64,000 bases of DNA from positions 126,001 through 190,000 of the forward strand of contig CM049310.1 of the NCBI GenBank assembly GCA_026874595.1, in the 5' to 3' direction. The position numbers were made by a program, and so were the translations under genes. The notes beneath the pieces are model-generated. The model worked only from the letters and a program-made list of their open reading frames with translations, was not told the origin of the DNA and ran no database searches. Of this stretch, positions 37,621-46,369 are shown piece after piece (the first letter of the stretch is position 1; every line of letters begins with the position of its first letter). This stretch comes from Sipunculus nudus. Taxonomy: Eukaryota > Annelida > Sipuncula > Golfingiida > Sipunculidae.

Positions 37621-39420
37621 ATGCCGACCCAGTGCGAGCGACGTTCGAACCCGGAAAACATGCAGTTACAGAAGAAACGGTCGAACTCAACGCCAGAAGC
37701 ATCACCCAAAAACAAAAGGCAGAGGCTTTCCGTCACCCTGTACGACATAAACAGCAGCAGCGTTGAAAGCAGTCCCTCTGGCCCGGACAAGGAAAAAAAC
37801 CTCCACGTCAGCCTTTGTGACGTACTGTCTGGCTCTTGCCACTCGAGCCCGCGATCAACACAGAACTCGCCTCGGTGCCTGAGCAAGAGCGGACAAGGTC
37901 AAGGACAACGTGACGCTGCAGACATCTACGGGACGCCTGACGTGTTTGACGAAACGTCGGTCACAGGAAGCGATGACGAACACGCCGACGCCGAACAGGA
38001 AACGCCCCTCGATCAGGCGAACCGGACAAAATGGCACTTGGTATCCGGTGGCAGCAAACGGGGTAAGGACAAACTTTTCACAAATACAGGGTACAGTTTC
38101 ACAGTGAAATTCCGGAGGAACGGCGTCGTTTACTGGAACTGCATCAAACGCAACAAACGCGCCCGCTGCCAAGCTTCCGTCGTGCAAAGAACAAGAGGCG
38201 GCAAACACCATTTCCAACCCGGCATTCATTCCCACACACACGGTCCCCTCCCGGGTGCTCACAGGGCTGCCGAGATATCGTGGAGCATAAAGAAAAAGGC
38301 AGAAGCTGACCTGTTCGCGCCGGCAGGCGAGGTGGTGGAAGGGGTTTTACGCAGGGACCTGAAACCCGGCGAAATCTGCACGGCCATACCTAAAACCAAA
38401 CACCTGATACGCGCAGCAAATAGGCACAGACAGAACAAGAGACCTCCCCACCCCAGGAACCTCGACTTCCACTTGGAAGAAAGAGCCGTCCCAACAGATT
38501 TCCTGCACGGTGACATACACACCGACGGCAAGAGGCACCTCGTGTTTGCAACACGCAACATGCTGCAACTGCTCGCCAAAGCGAAACGGTGGTACATGGA
38601 CGGCACCTTCAAGCTCGTGAAACAACCTTTCACCCAGTTGTACAGCGTGCACGTGTTCATACGCCGCAACGACACTTACAAACAGGTCCCACTGTTGTTC
38701 GTGTTGATGTCCGGGAAACGTGAAAAGGATTACGTTGACGTTTTCAAACACTTGATGGGGTTGCTGCCCCCGACCACATGCGTACAAGAAATAATGCTGG
38801 ACTTCGAGAAGGCTGTATGGAACGCCGTCAGGAAGGTCATGCCCAGCGTCCGGTTAAAAGGATGCGCTTTCCACTGGACCCAAGCCGTATGGAGGCATGT
38901 GCAAAGCCTGGGCCTGCAGTCGGCCTACTCCCGCAACAACCTGGTACACAAGACATGCCGACGACTGCTAGCATTGCCGTTCCTACCAGCATCGGAGATA
39001 GCAGGAGCTTTCAACCGTCTGGAAAACGCCACACTTAAACAGTCACTGCGCAGGTTGACCCGCTACGTGCGGAAGACGTGGATAAACTCTACAACGTGGC
39101 CTCCCGCCGCCTGGTCCGGATTCATGCAGAGCGTGAGAACCAACAATGACTGTGAAGGGTGGCACCGCAGGATACAAAGCCGGGTGAAAAGGACAAATAT
39201 TTCTCTGTACCTGTTGATAGCCCTCCTGTACGAGGAGGCCTTAAACATAAGAGTTCAGGTGCAGCTGTTGCCAGAACATAAAGTCGCCCGCTACCAACGC
39301 TCACTGTATAGGGACATGCAAGGTCGGTTGTTCGAGCTGTGGGCACAATACCAGGAAGGGGCCCTGTCACCCGACCAACTGTTGAAGCAATGCGCCAGGG
39401 TGTACGCACCCGCACTGTGA
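37621..39420 (+). CDS. Mutator-like (MULE) transposase with FLYWCH zinc finger
   Basis: A 599-residue protein from the ATG at 37621. The N-terminal 130 residues are Ser/Pro-rich and disordered. Residues about 138-208 form a FLYWCH zinc finger: aromatic strand, V-Y-W-N-C, C-Q-A and a closing H-S-H-T-H. The MULE transposase core follows: first Asp in W-Y-M-D-G-T-F (D327), second Asp in M-L-D-F-E (D394), the family's C-A-F-H-W-x-Q-A-V-W helix (415-424), and the last acidic residue in N-N-D-C-E-G-W-H (E512). All three catalytic positions appear intact. This class cuts and pastes DNA in animal and plant genomes. The gene has its own AATAAA at 39541, as viral genes do, and no frame breaks. Confidence 0.9.
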   Translation: MPTQCERRSNPENMQLQKKRSNSTPEASPKNKRQRLSVTLYDINSSSVESSPSGPDKEKNLHVSLCDVLSGSCHSSPRSTQNSPRCLSKSGQGQGQRDAADIYGTPDVFDETSVTGSDDEHADAEQETPLDQANRTKWHLVSGGSKRGKDKLFTNTGYSFTVKFRRNGVVYWNCIKRNKRARCQASVVQRTRGGKHHFQPGIHSHTHGPLPGAHRAAEISWSIKKKAEADLFAPAGEVVEGVLRRDLKPGEICTAIPKTKHLIRAANRHRQNKRPPHPRNLDFHLEERAVPTDFLHGDIHTDGKRHLVFATRNMLQLLAKAKRWYMDGTFKLVKQPFTQLYSVHVFIRRNDTYKQVPLLFVLMSGKREKDYVDVFKHLMGLLPPTTCVQEIMLDFEKAVWNAVRKVMPSVRLKGCAFHWTQAVWRHVQSLGLQSAYSRNNLVHKTCRRLLALPFLPASEIAGAFNRLENATLKQSLRRLTRYVRKTWINSTTWPPAAWSGFMQSVRTNNDCEGWHRRIQSRVKRTNISLYLLIALLYEEALNIRVQVQLLPEHKVARYQRSLYRDMQGRLFELWAQYQEGALSPDQLLKQCARVYAPAL

Positions 39421-39918
39421 ACATGGAGGGCCTGTGTTAAATCGAATGTTTGTATATAATGCAAACCGATGTGTTATGTGTTTGTAAAGTGATGCTGTTG
39501 AAACTACCGTAACAAAAATATTTGTGTCGCGGTAGAAAAGAATAAAGGTTTTGTGGTTCACAAACAGTCATTCACAAGTGGGTTCACAATCATTTCGTGT
39601 TTGAGCATGAGAGATAAAAACAAAACAAAACCTTGACAAAGTACAAATGTGTTTATTGTATAAAGCTGCACGTCACACGATGTATACAGTCACCCTTGCC
39701 TTACCCTACCCACACAGATAAATGGGGTGGTTAACACGTATGAAACACTGTACAATTCCAAATATATATCATAACACACAAACTGCATGACACTAACAAC
39801 TGTACAAAAGAAAACTTCTTGATTATACTATACATGGTCTAAGTATATACAGAGCTAGTCGTCCGAATGCGACAGAAAGGTCCTTGTTCCATTTTATCCT
39901 CCTCGACTGCAGCAAATC
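39421..39918. other. Convergent spacer right of the transposase gene
   Basis: AATAAA at 39541-39546 serves the transposase. TTTATT at 39652-39657 reads AATAAA on the minus strand, about 450 bases past the stop of the leftward lectin gene, leaving room for a long 3' end or extra exon. A short inverted pair (CTACCG/CGGTAG, about 39504-39535) is present. No gene is otherwise seen. Confidence 0.5.
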
Positions 39919-40068
39919 TTAACGTATGCAGACGTTTAAAGCATTGGTGACAATAGACAGCAGCAGTAATGTGTCTGCACACGGCTTTCGAAAACCGGCA
40001 GACAGATTTCTCATTGCGTTTGTGGGAGCAACTGTGGAAATATCGGGCTGTGGATCGACGGGTATCAT
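39919..40068 (-). other. Out-of-frame hydrophobic tail downstream of the lectin gene
   Basis: Just past the lectin stop codon, a 49-codon minus-strand frame starts with ATG and ends in a run of Leu and other hydrophobic residues preceded by a Ser/Thr/Pro stalk-like segment. This resembles the hydrophobic C-terminus of the neighbouring lectin paralogue. It may be a remnant tail lost by a frameshift, a spliced last exon, or chance. Confidence 0.3.
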
Positions 40069-40100
40069 GGGACTGGGACTTGTGAGCGAACGTACATTAA

Positions 40101-41243
40101 CTAGCCGTCTTTGTTTGCGTTGTTGGATATAGAAGAAACAGTGCTAGGTGCAGGGCTGCTGCCTGAAAATAGTATATACGGAGCGCCTGGTTCAGAGTCG
40201 TCTCCTGACGACATGTATGCGTCTTTGCATACACCTGGATCACGTGCAGATAGTCCTAAGGGGTCGGCAAACGCATGTACGTGCAGCTGATGTGGAATAC
40301 GGAGCGGGTACCGGGAGGTGCCAGTATCCTGAGCCGGGCTGACAGACAAGTCGTACGCAGACGCGACGCTCTGGTGCCGTTCGATGGTGTTCATACAAAT
40401 CACCTGGTGGCGGCTGTGGCACGGCACAGCTTTCCACAAGAAACCTTTGGGGAATTTCCTGACAATGGCACAGTTTATATTTGGCTTAGGTTGGTCTTTG
40501 TACCAAAAGTAAATGTCTGGAATAGCAGACCGGTTGCCTGAGAAATGGTATTCCCAAACGTGGTCCACAACATCAAGCCAGTACACGTGACGCGCTAAAA
40601 CAGACTTGTAGAGCACTCTGGACAATGCCTTTATCTCTTTTTCGTTCCTGACCGAGGCCAACCGCGCTCCTATGCTAACACACAGATTCCTAGCCTCAAA
40701 CCAACTGCTGACACCAGGTCCGAATATGTAGCAAGGTCCGTTCTGGTGTTTGCATTCACAGTAATGTCCTGAAAACCACAGAGGACACCCGGTAGCGGTA
40801 GGCAGTTCGCAGACATAACCAAAGTCAACGTCGCGTCCATTGCAGTAAAAGGGGAGGAGGGTGTTCCCCCTAGGTCTCAACAGAGCGCAATGTTTCCCCG
40901 GCATATTGTACACCTGGCGTATAGTACCGCAGAAACGATAACGGCCAGACACGCGCCACTGTTTGAGCATCTTCCCTTTCAGAGAGATCCATGATTCCGT
41001 AACACCAGCGCTGCTCATAAAGGCAGTCAGTCTTTCATGAAACGCTACAGCGTCTGACACATTGTCGGGTACAGGCAGGGCCCACGTCTCCCCTCCTAAG
41101 ATACTGCACGCGTGCCCGGCTTCAGCGTTTGTCACCGACAACCCGAGAGAACGGAACGCTGGATGTGGACGGCCAGCAGACGTGGTGACGAACAACAACA
41201 GATACAGCAGATGGAAACGTAGCATGATGATACGGAACAGCAT
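40101..41243 (-). CDS. Secreted protein with two C-type lectin domains
   Basis: A 380-residue protein from the ATG at 41243 (another ATG six codons later). A signal peptide is clear (FHLLYLLLFVTTSAG). Two C-type-lectin-like domains follow, about residues 28-148 and 152-286. The second has the full set of landmarks: C-Y-I-F, W-F-E-A-R-N-L-C, G-A-R-L-A-S-V, a W-E-Y core and paired Cys near the end. The usual sugar- and calcium-binding EPN/QPD and WND motifs are not evident, so calcium-dependent sugar binding is doubtful. The tail after residue 290 is Ser/Pro-rich without an anchor. It is paralogous to the next gene to the right. A role in attachment or in mimicking host surface lectins is inference. 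Confidence 0.8.
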   Translation of the reverse strand: MLFRIIMLRFHLLYLLLFVTTSAGRPHPAFRSLGLSVTNAEAGHACSILGGETWALPVPDNVSDAVAFHERLTAFMSSAGVTESWISLKGKMLKQWRVSGRYRFCGTIRQVYNMPGKHCALLRPRGNTLLPFYCNGRDVDFGYVCELPTATGCPLWFSGHYCECKHQNGPCYIFGPGVSSWFEARNLCVSIGARLASVRNEKEIKALSRVLYKSVLARHVYWLDVVDHVWEYHFSGNRSAIPDIYFWYKDQPKPNINCAIVRKFPKGFLWKAVPCHSRHQVICMNTIERHQSVASAYDLSVSPAQDTGTSRYPLRIPHQLHVHAFADPLGLSARDPGVCKDAYMSSGDDSEPGAPYILFSGSSPAPSTVSSISNNANKDG

Positions 41244-41385
41244 TCACACACTGAGAGAACTTGTTCTAGCATAGAACAAGCGTAACACGTAACAACACTT
41301 ACTGCAACAGAGGCTTCGGTCCGACGGAACACCAGGCTGCTGTGAAGACTGGGCGAATATGATTCAAATCTCCGGCAGACCTGGT

Positions 41386-41395
41386 CTTTATATAG
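41386..41395 (-). promoter_or_regulatory. TATA box of the left lectin gene
   Basis: The minus strand reads CTATATAAAG about 145 bases before the ATG at 41243. The spacer 41396-41672 beyond it contains no gene. Confidence 0.5.
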
Positions 41396-41672
41396 CTGCG
41401 TGATGCAACAGTCGTCGTGTCAAGTTCGTGACATTGCGTCATGTTACACCCCGGGAATGTTTCGGGAAAAACCAGGTTTAATTTTCGTTACAGCATCAGG
41501 AGTGTTAAAACATCCGCCTCACCGGCCTACGCACAAAAAAAAGGAAATATCTGATAAGCAAGTAATTTACATGCATCACGTTGTGTCATGTTACTTCCTG
41601 GGTAATATCTTCCGCGCATGTGAATCCCCCATATGTGGGCGTATTGTTTGCATGACCCTTCAGTCTGATGTT

Positions 41673-42782
41673 TTAGATCGACGTAATGATACTGACGCAC
41701 AGTGATAGACACATACGTATGATAACGGCGTGCGATATAGAGCGGTGTGATGACGCGGAAGAATATGTCTCAGTAGCAGCAGTATCCGATGCGTTGTGCG
41801 TGTAGCGTGTAGGCACGTTGACCATTGCGCCATTACGTCTTGTCGATAGAGAACGATGACTCATGCAGACGATTTGATGGCGGCTTTCGCAGTCCACAGC
41901 TTCCCAGAAATATCCGTCTGGGTATTTCCTTACAACGGCACAGTTTTTCCCGGTGGCAGGTCGTTGTCTGTACCAAAAGTACATGTCGGGAACCGCAGTC
42001 CGGTTTCCGCGCAGACGGTATTGCCAAACGTGGTTCACCATGTCCACCCAATATTCCGTTGCACCGGATATCTTAGATTTTATGAACTTATTCAGCGCTT
42101 TAGCTTCCTCCCCATTATGAACCACGGCCAAGCGTGCCCCTATGTAAACGCACATGCTTTTAGCCGCAAACCAACTTGCGGCGCCACGCAATATCGCGTA
42201 GCACGGTCCGTACTGTCCGTTGCAGAGATTACTGAAGAACAGATGGCTAGAAGACGGTACAACGCATACAAACATTTTGACGTCGTCATTACACGACTCA
42301 CTCACAGCAGCTTCATATCGAGATTGTATTCTGGCGCAGTGTCTGTGTTGCTCCCCGTTATGCTGTACCCTGCCTTTGAAAGGTTTCGTCCCGGACACCC
42401 GCCATTCTTTGAGCTTGTTCCCTTTCAGCGAAATCCACGCTTCGGAAATACCAGCACTGTTCATGAAATCAGTCAATTCTGTGTGGAACGATAACCCGTC
42501 ATGGCTGTCATCCGGTGCAGGCAGGTACCACCTGCCATCCTGTAACATACCGCACGCATACTGGGCCTCGCTGTTTGTCAGATTGATGTCGAAGAATCTG
42601 AATACATGGTACGGAGAAGGCGCAGCCGATCTCGGAGTCACATAGGTTGCCAGACATAGGTCACTGTACAGTACAAAAAATAAAGTAAGCCGGAGGATAC
42701 ACCCCATCAATACAAAAAACAGTACCAAATGGTAAGCAAACCTCTGCGAACACGAAATCCAGTCACCACCAGCGGCACCCAT
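41673..42782 (-). CDS. Secreted or anchored protein with two C-type lectin domains (paralogue)
   Basis: A 369-residue protein from the ATG at 42782. A long hydrophobic N-terminal segment (LVLFFVLMGCILRLTLFFVLY) serves as signal or anchor. Two C-type-lectin-like domains follow, with the same order of landmarks as the left lectin: a W-I-S-L-K-G-x-x-L-K-x-W-R-V-S-G block in domain 1; W-F-A-A-K-S-M-C, G-A-R-L-A-V-V, W-Q-Y and D-x-Y-F-W-Y in domain 2. N-glycosylation sites (N-R-T, N-A-S) are present. The C-terminus ends in a short hydrophobic stretch (MCLSLCVSIITSI) that could be a GPI signal or anchor. The two lectins arose by tandem duplication and have diverged considerably. Confidence 0.8.
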   Translation of the reverse strand: MGAAGGDWISCSQRFAYHLVLFFVLMGCILRLTLFFVLYSDLCLATYVTPRSAAPSPYHVFRFFDINLTNSEAQYACGMLQDGRWYLPAPDDSHDGLSFHTELTDFMNSAGISEAWISLKGNKLKEWRVSGTKPFKGRVQHNGEQHRHCARIQSRYEAAVSESCNDDVKMFVCVVPSSSHLFFSNLCNGQYGPCYAILRGAASWFAAKSMCVYIGARLAVVHNGEEAKALNKFIKSKISGATEYWVDMVNHVWQYRLRGNRTAVPDMYFWYRQRPATGKNCAVVRKYPDGYFWEAVDCESRHQIVCMSHRSLSTRRNGAMVNVPTRYTHNASDTAATETYSSASSHRSISHAVIIRMCLSLCVSIITSI

Positions 42783-42836
42783 GCCTGTCCTTCTCACAAG
42801 ACTGTGCGCATGTGGCGTTCATGCTACCCGGTGATG

Positions 42837-42845
42837 GTTATATAG
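42837..42845 (-). promoter_or_regulatory. TATA box of the right lectin gene
   Basis: The minus strand reads CTATATAAC about 55 bases before the ATG at 42782, a spacing well suited to a short 5' leader. Confidence 0.5.
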
Positions 42846-43677
42846 TCACGTGTAATGACGTTTACACGCGAAGGAGGGGATGACACTCGTGTGGCAGAAA
42901 CGTTAACATAATACCATCAGCAAGCATACATTGCGCGTATCCAAATATAGTTTTTTTCTGAATCAGTGATGACGCACACGGATCAACATGCGGTCCAGTT
43001 GGTATCAACTTCGTTCTTGAAGATAGTTGGACGGTTGCCGTTGCCGAGTTTCATACATAAACCGGAGGAGTAGAACAAATATCTAAGGGGAACCCTGATG
43101 CAACGCGTTGTGACAGAGCTGCACGGTTAAATATGGACATCAGCTAAGAGACCGTGATGGGAACAAACAAAATTGAAAACATGTGGTGCCATCCAGTGAG
43201 AACTCTGTTACCATCCTGTTATTTCAGATAGTGACGTGTACCAGATCACATGGTATCTTATAGATAATTTGTTTACACACGCACTTATATACACACACAT
43301 AGCATAAAGCCCATCATACTCTGATACAATACAGGATGCAATTCATTTATGCCTTTTTATTACGTGTCATATAGATTACAGGATAGACAAAAACAAATCA
43401 CATGCAAAACAACCTGTTATACAAAACCTTATTGCCTGGAAAGCTGGATGTGACGTAAGGTCCATTACGAAACACGTCCCGTACATTAATCCCACGTTTC
43501 AAACAGTCATATATATGCGTGCATTGTATAAAAATGCTACATCGTTGCGTATGCTCAAAGACCAAACAATCAGTTCTTTCGAAAATCCCGAATACACGAG
43601 TTTATATCAGCATCTGGACCTCAAACACTTCCAGCGTTTGATGTGTATATACAGTGCCTTAGACGGGGCGTACATGC
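42846..43677. other. Intergenic stretch
   Basis: AT-rich spacer without a convincing gene. TTTATT at about 43356-43361 gives AATAAA on the minus strand, some 320 bases past the stop of the tandem-CARD gene. A plus-strand frame starting at 43515 runs into the antisense of that gene and is probably not real. Confidence 0.45.
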
Positions 43678-44352
43678 TTACGAACGGTTGTTCACGTTGT
43701 CCACCAACATGGGACGATCGAGATGTTTCATACCTTGTTTATAAAAATCCGACACATGCGCGTGGTAATGGCCGCGCAGCAACTCCATGGCAGCGTCAAG
43801 CTCATATACACCGTTGTTATCAAGAAGAAGGTACAGAAGTGTTCTGGCTTGGGCCGTGTTTGTTCTGTGATCACGTATCTGCTCGACCATGTTGTCGTTG
43901 ATAAACCCTCGCGCAGCAAGTACATCAACTACGTCGCTATGCAGCACGTCTAATTTGTCGGCCATACCGGGAAGTATTTTGTAAAAACTGTCGTTCCAAG
44001 ACGAAGACACCTTAGCCGGAGGCGAACCGTGTGGTCGAGCCTTTTTCTCATCCCGACTCAGTGCTTTCATGCGATCTTGATACATCCGCAAAACGTCTGG
44101 GTGATGACGCCCTATAATTTTCATAGCTTTGTCAAGCCTTCTGGGAGTGTTCGTATCCGCCAGTGTGTGCAGCAACAGTTCGGCTTGTTCCGAATTAGTC
44201 ATCTTCGCCCTGACATTATCCAGCTCGTCCCTGTCGAGAAACCCCTCTGCCAACAGCTCGTCTGGCAGCAGACTCTGTTTCACGTACAGTGCAGATGCCA
44301 AACGGGGCAGTATGCCGTAAAACGTCTCGTGCCAATGTGAAGAACAAGCCAT
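43678..44352 (-). CDS. Tandem-CARD protein
   Basis: A 224-residue protein beginning at an ATG. Two repeats (about residues 5-97 and 118-213) begin with H/N-x-x-F-Y-x-I-L-P and continue with a hydrophobic pattern typical of six-helix death folds of the CARD type: L-x-x-L...L-L-A-x-G-F-L-x-x-x-x-x-x-x-I/V-R, then T-N-S/T-x-Q-A-x-x-L-L, then a final helix pair around A-M-x-x-x-x-x-H. A basic linker joins them. CARDs pair with other CARDs in apoptosome, inflammasome and RIG-I/MAVS signalling. A protein made only of two CARDs would be suited to blocking or nucleating such complexes; that role is inferred. A TATA element lies at 44406-44416. Confidence 0.65.
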   Translation of the reverse strand: MACSSHWHETFYGILPRLASALYVKQSLLPDELLAEGFLDRDELDNVRAKMTNSEQAELLLHTLADTNTPRRLDKAMKIIGRHHPDVLRMYQDRMKALSRDEKKARPHGSPPAKVSSSWNDSFYKILPGMADKLDVLHSDVVDVLAARGFINDNMVEQIRDHRTNTAQARTLLYLLLDNNGVYELDAAMELLRGHYHAHVSDFYKQGMKHLDRPMLVDNVNNRS

Positions 44353-44405
44353 GGTCGTGGTAGGGCTCCCACAGGAATTGTGCCTGGCAACTAGACATCA
44401 CCGCA

Positions 44406-44416
44406 GCTTTTATATG
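44406..44416 (-). promoter_or_regulatory. TATA box of the tandem-CARD gene
   Basis: The minus strand reads CATATAAAAGC about 55 bases before the ATG at 44352. The rest of the spacer to 44703 contains no gene. Confidence 0.55.
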
Positions 44417-44703
44417 TTTTCGAACATGTACAGCCAGGCAGTGCGCATGCCTGGCGGTTGACGGGATAGGCTCAAAATTGTTAACCAAATTCAAATGTGA
44501 GTAACGGCAGAGCTCATGTGACATAACAAAAAATGGCTCATTTCAAGGTCAGTCCACTGCATGAGCGAAGATACGTTTCTGAGATGCATTATCCCACGCG
44601 ACATGAACACATATAGATATAAAAAACCACAATGAGGAGATGTATGCACTGGTGTCATTGTGTGTGACGTACGCTGTCAGATATCGGGTACACAATGACG
44701 CTT

Positions 44704-45246
44704 TCACGAGAAAGAACCAAGTGACACACAACAGCAACGAGAGGTTACATTCCTCGTTTGGTATCGGCTACATGGGCAGTAATTTAAACACAGCAGACCC
44801 CTGTGGAAATCGCTGTCAGCGTGAGACACTCGGTACTCTTTGCTAAAGAAGCAGTACAATATGTACACAGCCAGGCATCGGGCTTCAGCCGTCGGGACCA
44901 TGCGTGTAAGGTTCACTGTGATCGAAGGGCATATCCTGTGCCAGCTGACCCACGGTTCCGTTTTATACACAGCCGTCAAAGTAGCCTCATCAAGTGTGAT
45001 CCCGTACCCTCTCCCGATATCAGTTATCATACTCAAGCAGACGCTGGGTGGCCACGGGTCCACGCCGTCAACCAGTTCCACGCACTGCCACGATCTGGGA
45101 AATACATCAGTTGATCTGTCGTCAAGGACTTTGATCTTCTTCAAAAGTAGCTCCGCGTGACCCATCAAATTGTCCATCAGATATGTCATTTCGTTCTTGT
45201 CGCACAACCTGCTGGTTAACTGGTCGTCGGCTGGGAGCGAATGCAT
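44704..45246 (-). CDS. Hypothetical protein, paralogue of the one at 17918
   Basis: A 180-residue protein from the ATG at 45246. From about residue 60 it matches the 17918-18439 protein in order: V-D-P-W-P-P, C-L, a T-A-V-Y-K element and a Y-I-L-Y-C helix followed by E-Y/G-Y and Asp. The last 40 residues are Cys-rich and not shared. No known domain was recognised. Its presence here among accessory genes, with the sister copy in the core region, suggests duplication and transposition within the viral genome. Confidence 0.55.
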   Translation of the reverse strand: MHSLPADDQLTSRLCDKNEMTYLMDNLMGHAELLLKKIKVLDDRSTDVFPRSWQCVELVDGVDPWPPSVCLSMITDIGRGYGITLDEATLTAVYKTEPWVSWHRICPSITVNLTRMVPTAEARCLAVYILYCFFSKEYRVSHADSDFHRGLLCLNYCPCSRYQTRNVTSRCCCVSLGSFS

Positions 45247-45443
45247 CACGCTGTGTCCGAAGTATAATCAAGAATGAGCACACGTCCGCAACTGTTGGGT
45301 ACGTCAAACACAATGTGTTGTGTGGGCGTGGCTTGAATGGGATACATGTATTCGGAAGGTCTCACCCGCCATGAAACAAGGGGTGACGGCTTCTCAAGCT
45401 CACATGAATATATATATATGTATATGAGGGGTGACGGGTTGAA

Positions 45444-45788
45444 ATGTGGTTAGACAGGGTTCTTAATACGTTTGCTGGTAATCTGCTTTTTCATCGCTGC
45501 TCGATAACTGTCTGCGTGTTTGCATGTATACATAAATTAGTTTTGTCGTTGGCGATCGGTTTCAGATTAAACACCCGATACAGAAAACCCTGCACGCCGA
45601 GGTGTACTTTCACGTTATATACATTTTTAAAAAAGAAGAAGACGGGTACATCAAAACCATTCGTCACCCAGATGTATATTTTAGGCACATCCAATGCGAA
45701 TGCAAGACATCGTTTGAACAACCAGATGTTATATGGATCTGATCAACCAGATACGACAAACATACTAATAGATGTTGATATCACTTGA
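45444..45788 (+). CDS. Possible small protein
   Basis: A 114-residue frame with an ATG at 45444. A TATA run at 45409-45419 lies 25-35 bases upstream, which would leave almost no leader. AATAAA at 45818-45823 lies 30 bases past the stop. The N-terminal half is hydrophobic (CSITVCVFACIHKLVLSLAIG). The tight TATA-ORF-poly(A) layout supports a real gene, but the protein resembles nothing known to me. Confidence 0.35.
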   Translation: MWLDRVLNTFAGNLLFHRCSITVCVFACIHKLVLSLAIGFRLNTRYRKPCTPRCTFTLYTFLKKKKTGTSKPFVTQMYILGTSNANARHRLNNQMLYGSDQPDTTNILIDVDIT

Positions 45789-46369
45789 TACTTCCAAACT
45801 CAGAAAACGAAATTTTAAATAAATGCATATGTGACAATATTTCAAAAATATGTATAAAAACTTGATGTACTCGTTATTTTCAACAATGTTTTGCCTGAAT
45901 CTACGTCACATACCTGTGGAACTCATAAGACGGAACTTATTTAATGAATAAAATATGAAAGTTTCACGGTCTTCTTTATGCCATGATCATCCGCATATGT
46001 GATTCATGATCATTTTCTGATACATTTTATAAATACATAAAGGCACACAAAACATCCAGTTCAATTAAAGTATGCAGTCCGCACAAATGCCTCGCCCCCG
46101 GGGTATATTCTTTTTAGGGATCGATCCCACATAAAGTATTTTCCCCTGGGGGCGAGGCCCCCACCACGGGCCTTCCATGTAATTCCTTATGGGGGCCCGA
46201 CGTTATTTTGACATTTCACATGATCAACAGTAATCAACTCTAAACATAACCTTTAGCATATATTTACATCTCCATACACAATAAACAGTCAAGCATTTTG
46301 AGTTTCGTGTTGGCTCGCTTTGTCACAATGACACAGAACCACATTACGTTTTACGTGGAAAGTATCAGT
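45789..46369. other. AT-rich convergent spacer containing a GC-rich palindrome
   Basis: The spacer is AT-rich with AATAAA at about 45818 and 45947 on the plus strand. Its centre holds the 70-base inverted repeat listed separately. No gene is seen. Confidence 0.6.
46089..46158. repeat. 70-bp imperfect palindrome, candidate origin or hairpin
   Basis: Arms of 11 perfect bases (GCCTCGCCCCC at 46089-46099 and its reverse complement at 46148-46158) enclose further partly paired sequence and a perfect 12-base palindrome (GGGATCGATCCC, 46117-46128) at the centre. To the right a second pair (GGCCCCC near 46156, GGGGGCCC near 46191) could form another stem. Long palindromes in AT-rich intergenic DNA are typical of herpesvirus replication origins; a miniature element or a transcript hairpin are alternatives. 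Confidence 0.6.

Noticed and set aside
37160-39650. Terminal inverted repeats around the transposase gene
   Set aside because: By-eye comparison of both flanks found no matching inverted ends or target duplication; only short chance pairs such as CTACCG/CGGTAG.
43515-43901. 128-residue plus-strand frame
   Set aside because: Half of it is antisense to the tandem-CARD gene, which has a TATA box and clear domain repeats.
46089-46158. Rho-independent bacterial terminator
   Set aside because: The stem is GC-rich, but all other signals in the window are eukaryotic and there is no suitable T-tract after the stem.
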